Below, in pieces: positions 7,208 to 14,638 of a DNA stretch of 25,281 nt. Location of the stretch: contig JBDSLH010000023.1 in NCBI GenBank assembly GCA_039916485.1, positions 1 through 25,281 of the forward strand. The letters are read 5' to 3'. The position numbers and the translations under genes were made by a program. Below the pieces are notes generated by a model. The model was not told the origin of the DNA. It ran no database searches and saw nothing but the letters and a program-made list of their open reading frames with translations. The DNA is from JAPUDQ01 sp039916485 (lineage in GTDB: Bacteria; Patescibacteriota; Saccharimonadia; Saccharimonadales; Saccharimonadaceae). Numbering within the stretch: the stretch's first letter is position 1; each line of letters begins with the position of its first letter.

Positions 7208-8635
7208 ATGCCTGTTAAAACGGTCCGTTTATACACCTTTGCCTTGCTTGTCGCCGACAGCATTGCTGTCTTGCTCGCCTTTAGCACTGCCTATGTTCTC
7301 CGTGTACAGTTAGATAGCCGACCTCTTGTCAACCAGATCACTGCTCTCGATTTCTTCAATACCTTTTTAGTACTCCTTCCATTTTGGGTCCTGACACTGT
7401 GGGCAATTGGACTCTACAGTCCACAAGTGTACCTGCGTCGTCTCACTGAGTATGGCAAATTATTTGTGGCCTCGTTTGTTGGAATTTTGCTCGTCGTCGG
7501 CTACGCCTTTGTGATCGACGAGCCAGTATTTCCTGCTCGACTCGTCGCAGTGTATGCTGGAATCCTCGTATTCTTGCTGCTTCTACTGTTCCGAGAAATC
7601 CTCCGAACCATTCGCGATACATTATATATATACAATATTGGCATACAGCGCGTCATGATCATCGGTAGCAATGATGCAACAGCAGATATTACTGAAAACC
7701 TCGCCATCACTCATCGATCAGGCTACCGTGTCGTAGCAGTAGCAGGTAAAGCTCCAGCTAATACTAGTGCTGAAGTTTTCAAATCAGTCGATGAAGCTCT
7801 CGAGCAGCTCGGCAGATTACAGGTGACGACAATTATCCAGACGAGTCTCTATGATGATCCTACACGCAACCAAAAGATTATGAATGCAGCGCAAGAACGT
7901 CATCTACAATATAGCTTCATCCCGGGTGAAGCTGAATTCTATTCTGGTAAAAACCAAACCGATGTATTCCTCGGCTACCCTATGATCAGTGTTTACCAAT
8001 CACCTCTCATCGGCTGGGGAGAAGTTGCGAAGCGTATCTTCGACATGACACTGATAATTATCAGTGCGATTCTATGGATCCCATTCTTTATGCTCATCGC
8101 ACTGCTTCAAAAAATATTTAATCCAGGACCTGTCTTTTTCAAAAGTAAACGACTCGGGCTCCATGGTAAGACTATTTACACATACAAATTCCGTTCTATG
8201 GCACAAAGATATTCTGGTGAAAAAGCAGAAGACATATTTACACAAATGGGGCGTGATGATCTCGTCGAAGAATACAAACGAGATCGCAAAGTTAAAAACG
8301 ATCCACGCATCACGACATTCGGGAATATTCTGCGTGTAACGTCGATCGATGAGTTACCACAAATCTTTAATGTCATCAAAAGTGAAATGAGCCTCGTCGG
8401 TCCACGTCCGATCATCAAAGAAGAAAAGACGTTTTACAAAAACCGCGCCCCGTTACTGTTTAGTGTCCGACCCGGCGTGACCGGTCTATGGCAAGTATCA
8501 GGACGAAGCGACCTCAGCTTTAATGAGCGCGTTGAGCTAGAGCTATTTTACGCTCAGAACTGGACTTTCTGGCTGGATATCAAAATCCTGTTTAAAACAG
8601 TCTCTGCGGTTCTGCTTCGCAGAGGAGCAGAGTAG
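7208..8635 (+). CDS. Undecaprenyl-phosphate sugar-1-phosphate transferase (WbaP/polyprenyl glycosylphosphotransferase)
   Basis: The 475-aa protein has four N-terminal membrane helices (about 1-130), a Rossmann-like CoA_binding_3 region with VMIIGSNDATA at about 155, and a C-terminal bacterial sugar transferase domain (about 276-475). The latter has a re-entrant membrane helix, PGPVFFKSKRLG, YKFRSM, a DELPQ segment at about 380, LVGPRP near 396 and RPGVTGLWQVSGR. The family attaches a sugar-1-phosphate (Glc, Gal, GlcNAc or a rare sugar) from a UDP-sugar to undecaprenyl phosphate, the first membrane step of glycan assembly. GalE in the locus makes UDP-Gal a possible donor. ATG 7208 was chosen over upstream codons because it starts the first helix and follows the extended -10. 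Length is normal. Confidence 0.93.
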   Translation: MPVKTVRLYTFALLVADSIAVLLAFSTAYVLRVQLDSRPLVNQITALDFFNTFLVLLPFWVLTLWAIGLYSPQVYLRRLTEYGKLFVASFVGILLVVGYAFVIDEPVFPARLVAVYAGILVFLLLLLFREILRTIRDTLYIYNIGIQRVMIIGSNDATADITENLAITHRSGYRVVAVAGKAPANTSAEVFKSVDEALEQLGRLQVTTIIQTSLYDDPTRNQKIMNAAQERHLQYSFIPGEAEFYSGKNQTDVFLGYPMISVYQSPLIGWGEVAKRIFDMTLIIISAILWIPFFMLIALLQKIFNPGPVFFKSKRLGLHGKTIYTYKFRSMAQRYSGEKAEDIFTQMGRDDLVEEYKRDRKVKNDPRITTFGNILRVTSIDELPQIFNVIKSEMSLVGPRPIIKEEKTFYKNRAPLLFSVRPGVTGLWQVSGRSDLSFNERVELELFYAQNWTFWLDIKILFKTVSAVLLRRGAE

Positions 8636-8651
8636 TTAGTTGGTAAAATGG
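8635..8651 (+). repeat. Left imperfect inverted repeat flanking the S23 gene
   Basis: GTTAGTTGGTAAAATGG begins on the last base of the upstream stop codon and runs into the S23 start. It resembles the reverse complement of 9049-9068 (GTTAGT, then TTGGT, then a purine-rich tract ending TGG), allowing a 2-3 nt gap. Together the two could be the ends of an inserted unit. Confidence 0.4.
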
Positions 8652-9040
8652 AAAATAGTAAATTAGTACATCACAATAGCTACGCACAGACATTTGAGGA
8701 GCTTGAGGTTTGGAAAAAATCACAAGATCTTGCTGTTGAAGTCTATAAAGCAACGAAACTCTTTCCAAAGGACGAACTTTATAGTATTACTTCACAGATC
8801 CGTAGAGCTGTCGGATCGATATCCGCCAACATAGCAGAGGGGTTCGGCCGGACTGGCCAAAAAGATAGAATTCATTTTATGACAATCGCCTATGGCTCAT
8901 TACTTGAGACAAAAAACTTTCTTTATCTGTCCGGCCGACTCGGGTATATATCGCAGTCCGATCTTGATACACTGATAGAACATGTAGTAGTCTGTCAAAA
9001 ACTGTTAAATAGCTTTAAAAGGTCCTTACATCGTGATTAA
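8648..9040 (+). CDS. S23/four-helix-bundle protein (23S rRNA intervening-sequence protein family)
   Basis: The 130-aa, mostly helical protein carries the family signature: FEELEVWKKSQDLAVEVYK at the start of helix 1, FPKDELYSITSQIRRAVGSISANIAEG in the middle, and a final helix around LNSFKRSL. The family was first found inside 23S rRNA insertions of Leptospira and Coxiella, is common as free genes in Patescibacteria, and is distantly related to the Avd accessory proteins of diversity-generating retroelements. Its function is unknown. Here it lies between the WbaP-type gene (12 nt gap) and a GT4 gene (8-bp overlap), a place with no obvious functional link. Inverted repeats and an acquired-looking GT4 N-terminus suggest it was inserted. 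Confidence 0.9.
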   Translation: MENSKLVHHNSYAQTFEELEVWKKSQDLAVEVYKATKLFPKDELYSITSQIRRAVGSISANIAEGFGRTGQKDRIHFMTIAYGSLLETKNFLYLSGRLGYISQSDLDTLIEHVVVCQKLLNSFKRSLHRD

Positions 9041-10193
9041 CCAATCCACCAATCCACCAATTACTAACTCACCACTTCGATCACCACGAGTGGTGATCGT
9101 CTGTGATTTCCTAACTACTATGGGTGGTGCAGAAAATGTTGTACTAGCGATGCATGAAGCATTCCCCAATGCACCAATCTACACTGCAATGTATAACAAA
9201 GATAAAATGCCGCAATTTGCAGAGCTTGATATACGGACAAGTAGCCTGCAGAGGCTACCTCGGATTGTACGTAAATACCACAAGATGTTTCCGACTCGTG
9301 CAGTCAAAGCAATGCGCAAACTAGACCTCGATGAATTCGATATCATTCTTACCAGTTCGTACTTGCATGGGCATCAAGTTACCAAGTCTCGTAGTGAACA
9401 GGTGATCATAAATTATTGCCACACCCCACCACGTTATTATTGGAGCCATTACGAAGAATATCGACGGGACCCAGGCTATGGCAAACTAAATCCTATCATT
9501 CGTAAACTCATGCCTATCATGGTCCCGAAGCAGCGCAAAAAGGATCTTGAAGCAGCAAAGAATGTTGATGTGTTCATAGCCAACTCCACCGAGACGCAAC
9601 GTCGCATCGAAAAATATTATCGCAAAAAAAGTATTATTATTCACCCGCCTGTAGATACAAAGCGGTTCTCACCCAAGAAAGAGCGTGGAGAGCACTATGT
9701 CACTATCGGGCGTCAACTCCCCTACAAGAGATACGATATAGCAGTAGAAGCTGCAAATGCACTTAAGCTAAAATTGATAGTATTCGGAGATGGTCCGATG
9801 CATGAAAAACTTGTAGCCATGGCTGGCCCAACAATTGAATTTAGAAACCATAGATTTGGTAATGCATCAGATGAAGAATACGAAAAAGCCATCACTACCG
9901 CAAAAGGTTTTATATACCCAGCAGAAGAAGACTTCGGCATCGTGACAGTAGAGGCTCTCGCAGCAGGCACGCCAGTAATTGGCCTCGGCAAAGCTGGTAC
10001 GCTAGACATCGTCGAAGATGAGGTGAGCGGAACATTATTTGACGAACAAGCGGTCTACTCGGTAATGTGTGCAATCCAAAAAGCACAAAAAACCAAGTTC
10101 TCTCCTGCCATTCTGCAGCGCAAAGCAAAACGGTTTGATAAGACACTATTTATCAGTAAAATCAGAAAAGTTGTTGGAGATTATTCTTCGTGA
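9033..10193 (+). CDS. GT4-family (WbaZ-like) glycosyltransferase
   Basis: The 386-aa GT-B enzyme has N-terminal domain TTMGGAENV (about 28-36), CHTPPRYYW (129-137, typical of WbaZ-like mannosyltransferases), and C-terminal GRQLPYKRYD and PAEEDFGIVTVEALAAGTPVI (296-316) with the E-x7-E pair at Glu299 and Glu307. It would transfer a hexose, perhaps mannose, from a nucleotide sugar to the growing lipid-linked glycan at the inner membrane face. GTG start, overlapping the S23 stop by 8 bp (GTGATTAA) with AAAAGG upstream. The first about 17 residues (rich in Asn, Pro, Ser, Thr) come from the repeat-like S23 flank and precede the first strand RVVIVCD, so they are probably an acquired extension. The 3' end overlaps the convergent nucleotidyltransferase by 13 bp. 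Confidence 0.9.
   Translation: MINQSTNPPITNSPLRSPRVVIVCDFLTTMGGAENVVLAMHEAFPNAPIYTAMYNKDKMPQFAELDIRTSSLQRLPRIVRKYHKMFPTRAVKAMRKLDLDEFDIILTSSYLHGHQVTKSRSEQVIINYCHTPPRYYWSHYEEYRRDPGYGKLNPIIRKLMPIMVPKQRKKDLEAAKNVDVFIANSTETQRRIEKYYRKKSIIIHPPVDTKRFSPKKERGEHYVTIGRQLPYKRYDIAVEAANALKLKLIVFGDGPMHEKLVAMAGPTIEFRNHRFGNASDEEYEKAITTAKGFIYPAEEDFGIVTVEALAAGTPVIGLGKAGTLDIVEDEVSGTLFDEQAVYSVMCAIQKAQKTKFSPAILQRKAKRFDKTLFISKIRKVVGDYSS
9049..9068 (-). repeat. Right imperfect inverted repeat flanking the S23 gene
   Basis: On the minus strand this reads GTTAGTAATTGGTGGATTGG, resembling 8635-8651. It also contains a short direct repeat of AATCCACC (9043-9058 region). It lies inside the first codons of the GT4 gene. 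Confidence 0.4.
9078..9099. repeat. Perfect 10-bp inverted repeat near the start of the GT4 gene
   Basis: CGATCACCAC (9078-9087), two bases, then GTGGTGATCG (9090-9099). As RNA, a 9-bp stem with a 4-nt loop is likely. The segment CACCACT at 9070-9076 can alternatively pair with AGTGGTG at 9089-9095, giving two mutually exclusive hairpins about 40-60 nt after the GTG. Whether it acts in translation, as an operator, or merely encodes Ser-Pro-Arg-Val-Val-Ile is unknown. Confidence 0.6.
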
Positions 10194-10633
10194 CCGGTTT
10201 CACGGTTTATGCGACTTGAGTGATCACGTTTCTCTACTTCATGGCTTCCCACCCCATAAACAGTCTGAATGTTACATTCTTCTGCTGCCTGGGCTTCATC
10301 CTTTGGGATCGCATCTAGATTAGGATCTCGGTCACCGCCATTACCAAATATAATCTCATCATCTGGGTATTTCTCACGCACCATTCGAAGTGACTGAGCT
10401 TGTCCCAAATCCTCATCAACAGACAACATCACTTCATCTACGACTCGCAAGGCTCCTATCAATCTCATGCGGTTCTGCTCGTCTAGAATGATCTTACCCT
10501 TTTTTAACATCTGTGCTTTGTCATTGTTGATAATTACTATCAGATAATCCCCGAGTGCTCTGGCTGACTCAATGAGATCTAAATGACCACCATGCAGTGG
10601 ATTAAAATAACCACTTACAATAACTCGTTTCAT
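10181..10633 (-). CDS. RfaE/TagD-like nucleotidyltransferase (cytidylyltransferase-like fold)
   Basis: The 150-aa protein has the nucleotidyltransferase fold: SGYFNPLHGGHLDLIESARALGD with the HxGH motif, IINNDKAQMLKKG, RMRLIGALRVVDEV, and GNGGDRDP. The family joins CTP or ATP to a phosphorylated alcohol or sugar (glycerol-3-P in TagD, heptose-1-P in the RfaE C-terminal domain), releasing pyrophosphate. The exact substrate is not determinable; the usual C-terminal ISST-type motif is replaced by a charged tail. ATG 10631-10633 is chosen over the upstream frame because AAAGGAG sits 5 nt before it and the methionine starts the first strand. It is divergent from galE and convergent with the GT4 gene (13-bp overlap). 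Likely makes an activated precursor for this locus. Confidence 0.85.
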   Translation of the reverse strand: MKRVIVSGYFNPLHGGHLDLIESARALGDYLIVIINNDKAQMLKKGKIILDEQNRMRLIGALRVVDEVMLSVDEDLGQAQSLRMVREKYPDDEIIFGNGGDRDPNLDAIPKDEAQAAEECNIQTVYGVGSHEVEKRDHSSRINRETGHEE

Positions 10634-10638
10634 ATAAT

Positions 10639-10645
10639 CTCCTTT
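10639..10645 (-). promoter_or_regulatory. Strong Shine-Dalgarno (AAAGGAG) of the nucleotidyltransferase gene
   Basis: AAAGGAG on the minus strand, 5 nt before ATG 10633, decides the start. It contrasts with the leaderless-looking starts in this window and shows that SD-led initiation is used too. A TACAAT at 10651-10656 could be its -10 box. Confidence 0.6.
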
Positions 10646-10733
10646 TAAATATTGTATAACACTCTCGCGTTCACGATAATACATCTTTAGTCTAAATATG
10701 GGTTACTACTTTCTAAAATATATTGCGTTGACT

Positions 10734-10742
10734 TGATATAAT
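10734..10742 (+). promoter_or_regulatory. Extended -10 promoter (TGA-TATAAT) for galE, leaderless
   Basis: TGA followed by consensus TATAAT ends 6 nt before the galE ATG, so transcription should begin at or within a base or two of the start codon. TTGACT at 10728-10733 is too close to be its -35 box. Confidence 0.6.
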
Positions 10743-10748
10743 AGGCAT

Positions 10749-11765
10749 ATGAACATTCTTCTTACTGGAGGTGCAGGATATATAGGTACTCACACCGCAG
10801 TCGAACTTCTGAATGCTGGCCATTCAGTCATCATTGCTGACAATCTATCAAATAGTAGCCTCGAAGCAGTTCGTTGGGTAGAAAAAATAACCGACAAAGC
10901 CATCCCATTTTACGAAATAGACGTGTGTGATAAAACTAAGCTCACTGAAATATTTCAGCAGGACACCGTTGATGGTGTTATCCATTTTGCTGGGCTTAAG
11001 TCAGTTGGAGAATCTGTATCAAAACCTATTGAGTATTATCGAAATAATATCGACTCTACATTATCGCTTGTAGATGTTATGAAAATCTATCATGTGAACA
11101 CGCTAGTATTCAGCTCGTCGGCAACGGTATATGGTGACCCAGAGGCTCTACCCCTCACAGAGGAAAACCGTGTCGGCGTCGGTATCACTAACCCGTATGG
11201 TTGGACAAAGTATATGAATGAGATTATTTTACGCGACCTATCAAATGCGAACGAAAACCTCGAGGTTACGTTACTACGTTACTTCAACCCGGTTGGGGCA
11301 CACGAAAGTGGGACAATCGGTGAAGACCCATCAGACATCCCGAATAACCTCTTGCCATATATCTCGCAAACTGCAGTTGGACTACGCGAAAAGGTAAGCG
11401 TATTTGGTAATGATTACGATACTATCGATGGTACTGGTGTACGTGACTACATCCACGTAGTCGATCTAGCCAGGGGACACCTTGCAGCAATCAAACACTC
11501 AGAGCCTGGAGTTAAAGTATACAATCTAGCTACAGGTGCAGGTACATCTGTACTGGAACTCATTGCCGCATTTGGTAAAGCGGCGGGCAAAAATATCCCA
11601 TACCAAATCACAGGACGTCGACCTGGAGACATTGCTTCATGCTATGCAAGCCCCGCTAAGGCTGAAAAGGAATTAGGATGGAAATCCGAAAAGACTATTG
11701 AGCAAGCATGTGAGGACAGCTGGCGATGGCAATCGCAAAACCAAAATGGATATAGATCTAAGTAA
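10749..11765 (+). CDS. galE: UDP-glucose 4-epimerase
   Basis: The 338-aa short-chain dehydrogenase/reductase interconverts UDP-Glc and UDP-Gal (possibly also the N-acetyl forms) in the cytoplasm using bound NAD. NAD motif TGGAGYIG is at residues 6-13, and the catalytic triad is Ser124 in SSSATVYG, with Tyr150 and Lys154 in NPYGWTKYMNE. Other GalE hallmarks are HFAGLKSVGESV, LRYFNPVGAHESG, GTGVRDYIHVVDLARGH, YNLATGAGTSVLE and RRPGDIASCYA. Length equals the family norm (E. coli 338 aa). It is transcribed from its own extended -10 with almost no leader and ends 2 nt before the convergent GT4 gene. It supplies the locus with UDP-galactose-type donors. Confidence 0.96.
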   Translation: MNILLTGGAGYIGTHTAVELLNAGHSVIIADNLSNSSLEAVRWVEKITDKAIPFYEIDVCDKTKLTEIFQQDTVDGVIHFAGLKSVGESVSKPIEYYRNNIDSTLSLVDVMKIYHVNTLVFSSSATVYGDPEALPLTEENRVGVGITNPYGWTKYMNEIILRDLSNANENLEVTLLRYFNPVGAHESGTIGEDPSDIPNNLLPYISQTAVGLREKVSVFGNDYDTIDGTGVRDYIHVVDLARGHLAAIKHSEPGVKVYNLATGAGTSVLELIAAFGKAAGKNIPYQITGRRPGDIASCYASPAKAEKELGWKSEKTIEQACEDSWRWQSQNQNGYRSK

Positions 11766-11767
11766 TC

Positions 11768-12889
11768 CTATACGATAATTTTACTAAATAATTTTCTATG
11801 AATATCTGCGAATTGTTCGTGCGCTTTATTGGAGTTTTTGCTATATTTTTTGTAATCCTGTAATATTGCCCGTATAGCGTTCTCGTAATCGGTTTTATTC
11901 TGGTTCACAATTAAACCTGCATCCCACTTCCTAATATCTTCGACAGTCGAATGCGTATCTGTAGAGATAACCGGTAACCCAAGACTAAAAAATTCTCTAC
12001 ACTTTGTGCTATCACCATACTCATTGAAGCCCCACACTCCTGTATAAAGTGCCAAGCCAATACCTGCCTTAGATTGTCTCTTTATAGTTTCCTGAAGTGA
12101 AAGTCTCCCCGTAAAATCAATCTTGGAATCGATCTTCATATCTTTAGCGATTTTCTGAAGATAGTCTTCTTTTGGCCCATTGCCTATAATTGTTAGTTTT
12201 AATTGAGGAAACTCTTCAGACATATCTGCGACAGCTTGGATGATGCCTTCAAAATCTAGCTGATTATCTATAACTCCAGTTGTTATCAATTCGAAAGGAT
12301 CATGATTTATTAAATTCTTAGTTACAAGGTTTTCTGGTGGTACATTTGGTACAAAAATGTTCTTCTCATCGTTCAATCCCATTTTTCGTCGAACTTCACA
12401 TATTCTAGTCGATACAGACCAGACCTCGTCAGAGTTATTTACACAATAACGATCGATCCGGTGATAGATATTATTCAGCAGTGTATTATTGAATCTTTTA
12501 GTTGAATAGTCTGCTGTATAAAAAATTGTTTTATTAATTTTACCTGCACGCTTTAACAGTACACCTGCAAATGCATTTAAAGGATCGATACCCACATACA
12601 CATCCACAGATATTTTTTTGGAAAACAGTCTAACTGTTCTGTAAACTTCTGTAATATATCTTAGAGGTGATGGCTTTGACACCACCCGCATATTTATATG
12701 TTCTTGTTCTCCGCCATTTTTATAGCACACTAACTCAGAGGGAAGTAGGCCGTCCATTGAATGTCTGACGTACATATAATCATCCGTAATGTGGTTTAAG
12801 GTTTCTTTAACGACATTCCCAATGCCATCATATTCTTTACCATCTATGAGTGCGACATGTGATGCGAACGCTATAGTCTTTCTTGTCAT
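11768..12889 (-). CDS. GT4-like glycosyltransferase
   Basis: The 373-aa GT-B enzyme has a nucleotide-binding half with ELITTGVIDNQLDFEGIIQA, LKLTIIGNGP, IDFTGRLSLQETI and KCREFFSLGLPVISTDTHST, the region of the E-x7-E-like donor site. The N-terminal acceptor half starts MTRKTIAFASHVALID. The ATG at 12887-12889 overlaps the TGA of the upstream GT2 as ATGA, so translation is coupled; the frame extends to 12952 but the upstream codons add nothing recognisable. It is the last gene of the five-gene minus-strand operon. Sugar and linkage are unknown. The stretch is AT-rich (12 G/C in the 60 bases from 12481). Confidence 0.86.
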   Translation of the reverse strand: MTRKTIAFASHVALIDGKEYDGIGNVVKETLNHITDDYMYVRHSMDGLLPSELVCYKNGGEQEHINMRVVSKPSPLRYITEVYRTVRLFSKKISVDVYVGIDPLNAFAGVLLKRAGKINKTIFYTADYSTKRFNNTLLNNIYHRIDRYCVNNSDEVWSVSTRICEVRRKMGLNDEKNIFVPNVPPENLVTKNLINHDPFELITTGVIDNQLDFEGIIQAVADMSEEFPQLKLTIIGNGPKEDYLQKIAKDMKIDSKIDFTGRLSLQETIKRQSKAGIGLALYTGVWGFNEYGDSTKCREFFSLGLPVISTDTHSTVEDIRKWDAGLIVNQNKTDYENAIRAILQDYKKYSKNSNKAHEQFADIHRKLFSKIIV

Positions 12890-13701
12890 GAGTCGCCTCG
12901 AATTAACTGAAAAATTCTCATCCGTAATGAGTTTGGCATACATAGAGACCAACGTTGGGCGGTATTGTATAACACATCAAAAAACGAGAAATGATACGAA
13001 TCGCTATACCGGTACTTATCACGAAGCATCAATGTCACCTTTTCCATTTCCTTGAGATTAGATGAGGTCAACGAGCCTGAGGTTTGTCTATATTTAATAA
13101 CCACTTCTTGTATATTACCAAACTTAAATTTCTCACCAATTCTGAATATCATATCAAGGTCCTCGGAAACTCTTAGACTTGAGTCATATAAACCAACTCT
13201 CTCATAACAAGCTCTTCGAACCATACATGCAGGCTGAGCAACGGGATTGTACTTAAAAATATTATATCTGAGGGTTTGATCATCTTCGGCATATCGTCTT
13301 GTTTTGCCTTCATGTTCGTCTTCGAAAAATGTAATAAACCCTCCAACCATACCAACTTCAGGATGAGATTCTAAGTAGTCTACTTGGTTTTGGATTCTAT
13401 CAGGCCTTGATATATCGTCAGCATCTTGCCAGCAGATGTAGTCTCCATTGGATTTCTCTATGCCCTTATTTCTGTTGCCCCCAATACCAATATTGGTTGT
13501 GTTCTTTATCAATTTTATTCTTTCATCTTTCTCAGCAAGTTGGTTAGCGATTGAGAGTGTGTTGTCAGTAGATTTATCATCAATAACTATTATTTCAAGG
13601 TTTTTATAAGTCTGATCTTGTATGCTATCGATGGCGATCTTAATATAACTCTCTGCATTATAGGCTGGAATTATTACACTAACGAGTGGATTTTTTTTCA
13701 T
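12886..13701 (-). CDS. GT2-family glycosyltransferase
   Basis: The 271-aa GT-A enzyme begins MKKNPLVSVIIPAYNAESY, with the donor motif VIDDKSTDNT, metal-binding CWQDADDISRPDR, and an acceptor-site SEDLDMIFRIG (ED pair). It is cytoplasmic with no membrane helix. ATG 13699-13701 is preferred over the longer frame because AGGTGAT lies about 5 nt upstream and the protein then starts directly at the first strand. It overlaps the upstream GtrB-like gene by 23 bp and the downstream GT4 by ATGA. Probably adds one sugar to the lipid-linked glycan; donor unknown. Confidence 0.88.
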   Translation of the reverse strand: MKKNPLVSVIIPAYNAESYIKIAIDSIQDQTYKNLEIIVIDDKSTDNTLSIANQLAEKDERIKLIKNTTNIGIGGNRNKGIEKSNGDYICWQDADDISRPDRIQNQVDYLESHPEVGMVGGFITFFEDEHEGKTRRYAEDDQTLRYNIFKYNPVAQPACMVRRACYERVGLYDSSLRVSEDLDMIFRIGEKFKFGNIQEVVIKYRQTSGSLTSSNLKEMEKVTLMLRDKYRYSDSYHFSFFDVLYNTAQRWSLCMPNSLRMRIFQLIRGDS

Positions 13702-14638
13702 CAATATCACCTGTGTCTTCTCTGATAATGTATGTAGGCCTGCCTTTAGTCGCATTGAATATGTCCACAAGATAAAGTGCGACAACGCCTTGAAAAATAG
13801 CAAGAATACCGGTGACTAATAGCAGCGTCACTGTCAAAATTGCATTGTAACTTACCAGTTCAGTATTAATTAGAAATTTAATTACTAGCATTGCAATGAG
13901 TAATAGCGTAGACAAAGTTGCTAATAGCATACCTGCAGTAAATATAAGCTTGAGTGGTTTAAGACTAAATGAAGTGACGCCCATTCGTGCTAGCTCGAGC
14001 ATTTTTTTGAGAGTATATGAAGATTTGCCGTGCATCCGATTACCCGCCTCATATTCTACACGTGCGACGTCGTATCCGATCCAATTTACAAGTCCTCGAT
14101 AAAATTTTGGAGTTTCTCTTAGTGAGTTGAGAGTATTCAACGCTTTTCGGGACATGAGTCGATAATCAGCCTCACCATCGTGCAACTTCAGGTCTGAAAT
14201 GCTATTAATAAACTTGTAAAAACCTTTTGACGTTAGTTTTTTCAAAATGCCTGCACCCTCCGTACTAAGACGAACAGTGTTTACGATGTCATATCCTTCA
14301 TCATACTTCTTAATGAGTTGCTGTATGAGTTCTGGGGGATGCTGTAGGTCTGCGTCCATCATAACTATTACATCACCTTTAGCGTTAACAAGACCCGCTT
14401 CAAGCGCGACTGCATGTCCAAAATTGCGACTAAAGTTAATGCCTCGTACATGAGCATCCTTAATGCTCAGCTGTTTTATAACTTCCCATGTATCATCACT
14501 ACTACCATCATTGATAAAGATTATTTCATATTGGAACTTAGCGGTATCAATACTCTTTAGTATTTCTGTATAGACCAAAGGAACATTTCGCTCCTCGTTA
14601 TAGCTCGGCAATACGATCGACAGCAGTTTCTTTGGCAC
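13679..14638 (-). CDS. GtrB/DPM1-like GT2 with two C-terminal membrane helices
   Basis: The approximately 319-aa enzyme has a GT-A domain: LSIVLPSYNEERNVPLVY, FINDGSSDDTW, FSRNFGHAVALEAGL, VIVMMDADLQHPPELI (DxD), EADYRLMSRKAL and KFYRGLVNWIG. Two transmembrane helices follow at about residues 230-290. This is the polyprenyl-phosphate glycosyltransferase layout (GtrB, ArnC, DPM1): it makes undecaprenyl-phosphate-sugar for use on the outer face. GtrA at 845-1336 could be the flippase partner and the GT-C-like protein at 16925 the user. GTG at 14636-14638 is preferred to the TTG at 14668 because GAGAGGA precedes it by about 8 nt. It overlaps the Wzx gene by 41 bp. Confidence 0.88.
   Translation of the reverse strand: MPKKLLSIVLPSYNEERNVPLVYTEILKSIDTAKFQYEIIFINDGSSDDTWEVIKQLSIKDAHVRGINFSRNFGHAVALEAGLVNAKGDVIVMMDADLQHPPELIQQLIKKYDEGYDIVNTVRLSTEGAGILKKLTSKGFYKFINSISDLKLHDGEADYRLMSRKALNTLNSLRETPKFYRGLVNWIGYDVARVEYEAGNRMHGKSSYTLKKMLELARMGVTSFSLKPLKLIFTAGMLLATLSTLLLIAMLVIKFLINTELVSYNAILTVTLLLVTGILAIFQGVVALYLVDIFNATKGRPTYIIREDTGDIDEKKSTR

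Noticed and set aside
8602..8631. Attenuator-like overlapping hairpins at the end of the WbaP gene (CTCTGCG/CGCAGAG and shorter alternatives)
   Set aside because: They lie in conserved coding sequence for the C-terminal LLRRG region and have no U-run. Short GC-rich repeats of CTGC and GCAG explain them.
8842..8860. GGCC-type palindrome in the S23 gene
   Set aside because: It is short, lies within the conserved AEGFGRTG coding segment, and has no partner elsewhere.
8648..9040. S23 protein as the Avd component of a diversity-generating retroelement
   Set aside because: The fold is related, but no reverse transcriptase, template repeat or variable repeat is visible anywhere in the window.
12886..12889. 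Recoded UGA (Gly), as in SR1/Gracilibacteria
   Set aside because: TGA ends several genes precisely at ATGA overlaps with the next start (12886-12889, 18475-18478, 23242-23245), so UGA is a normal stop.
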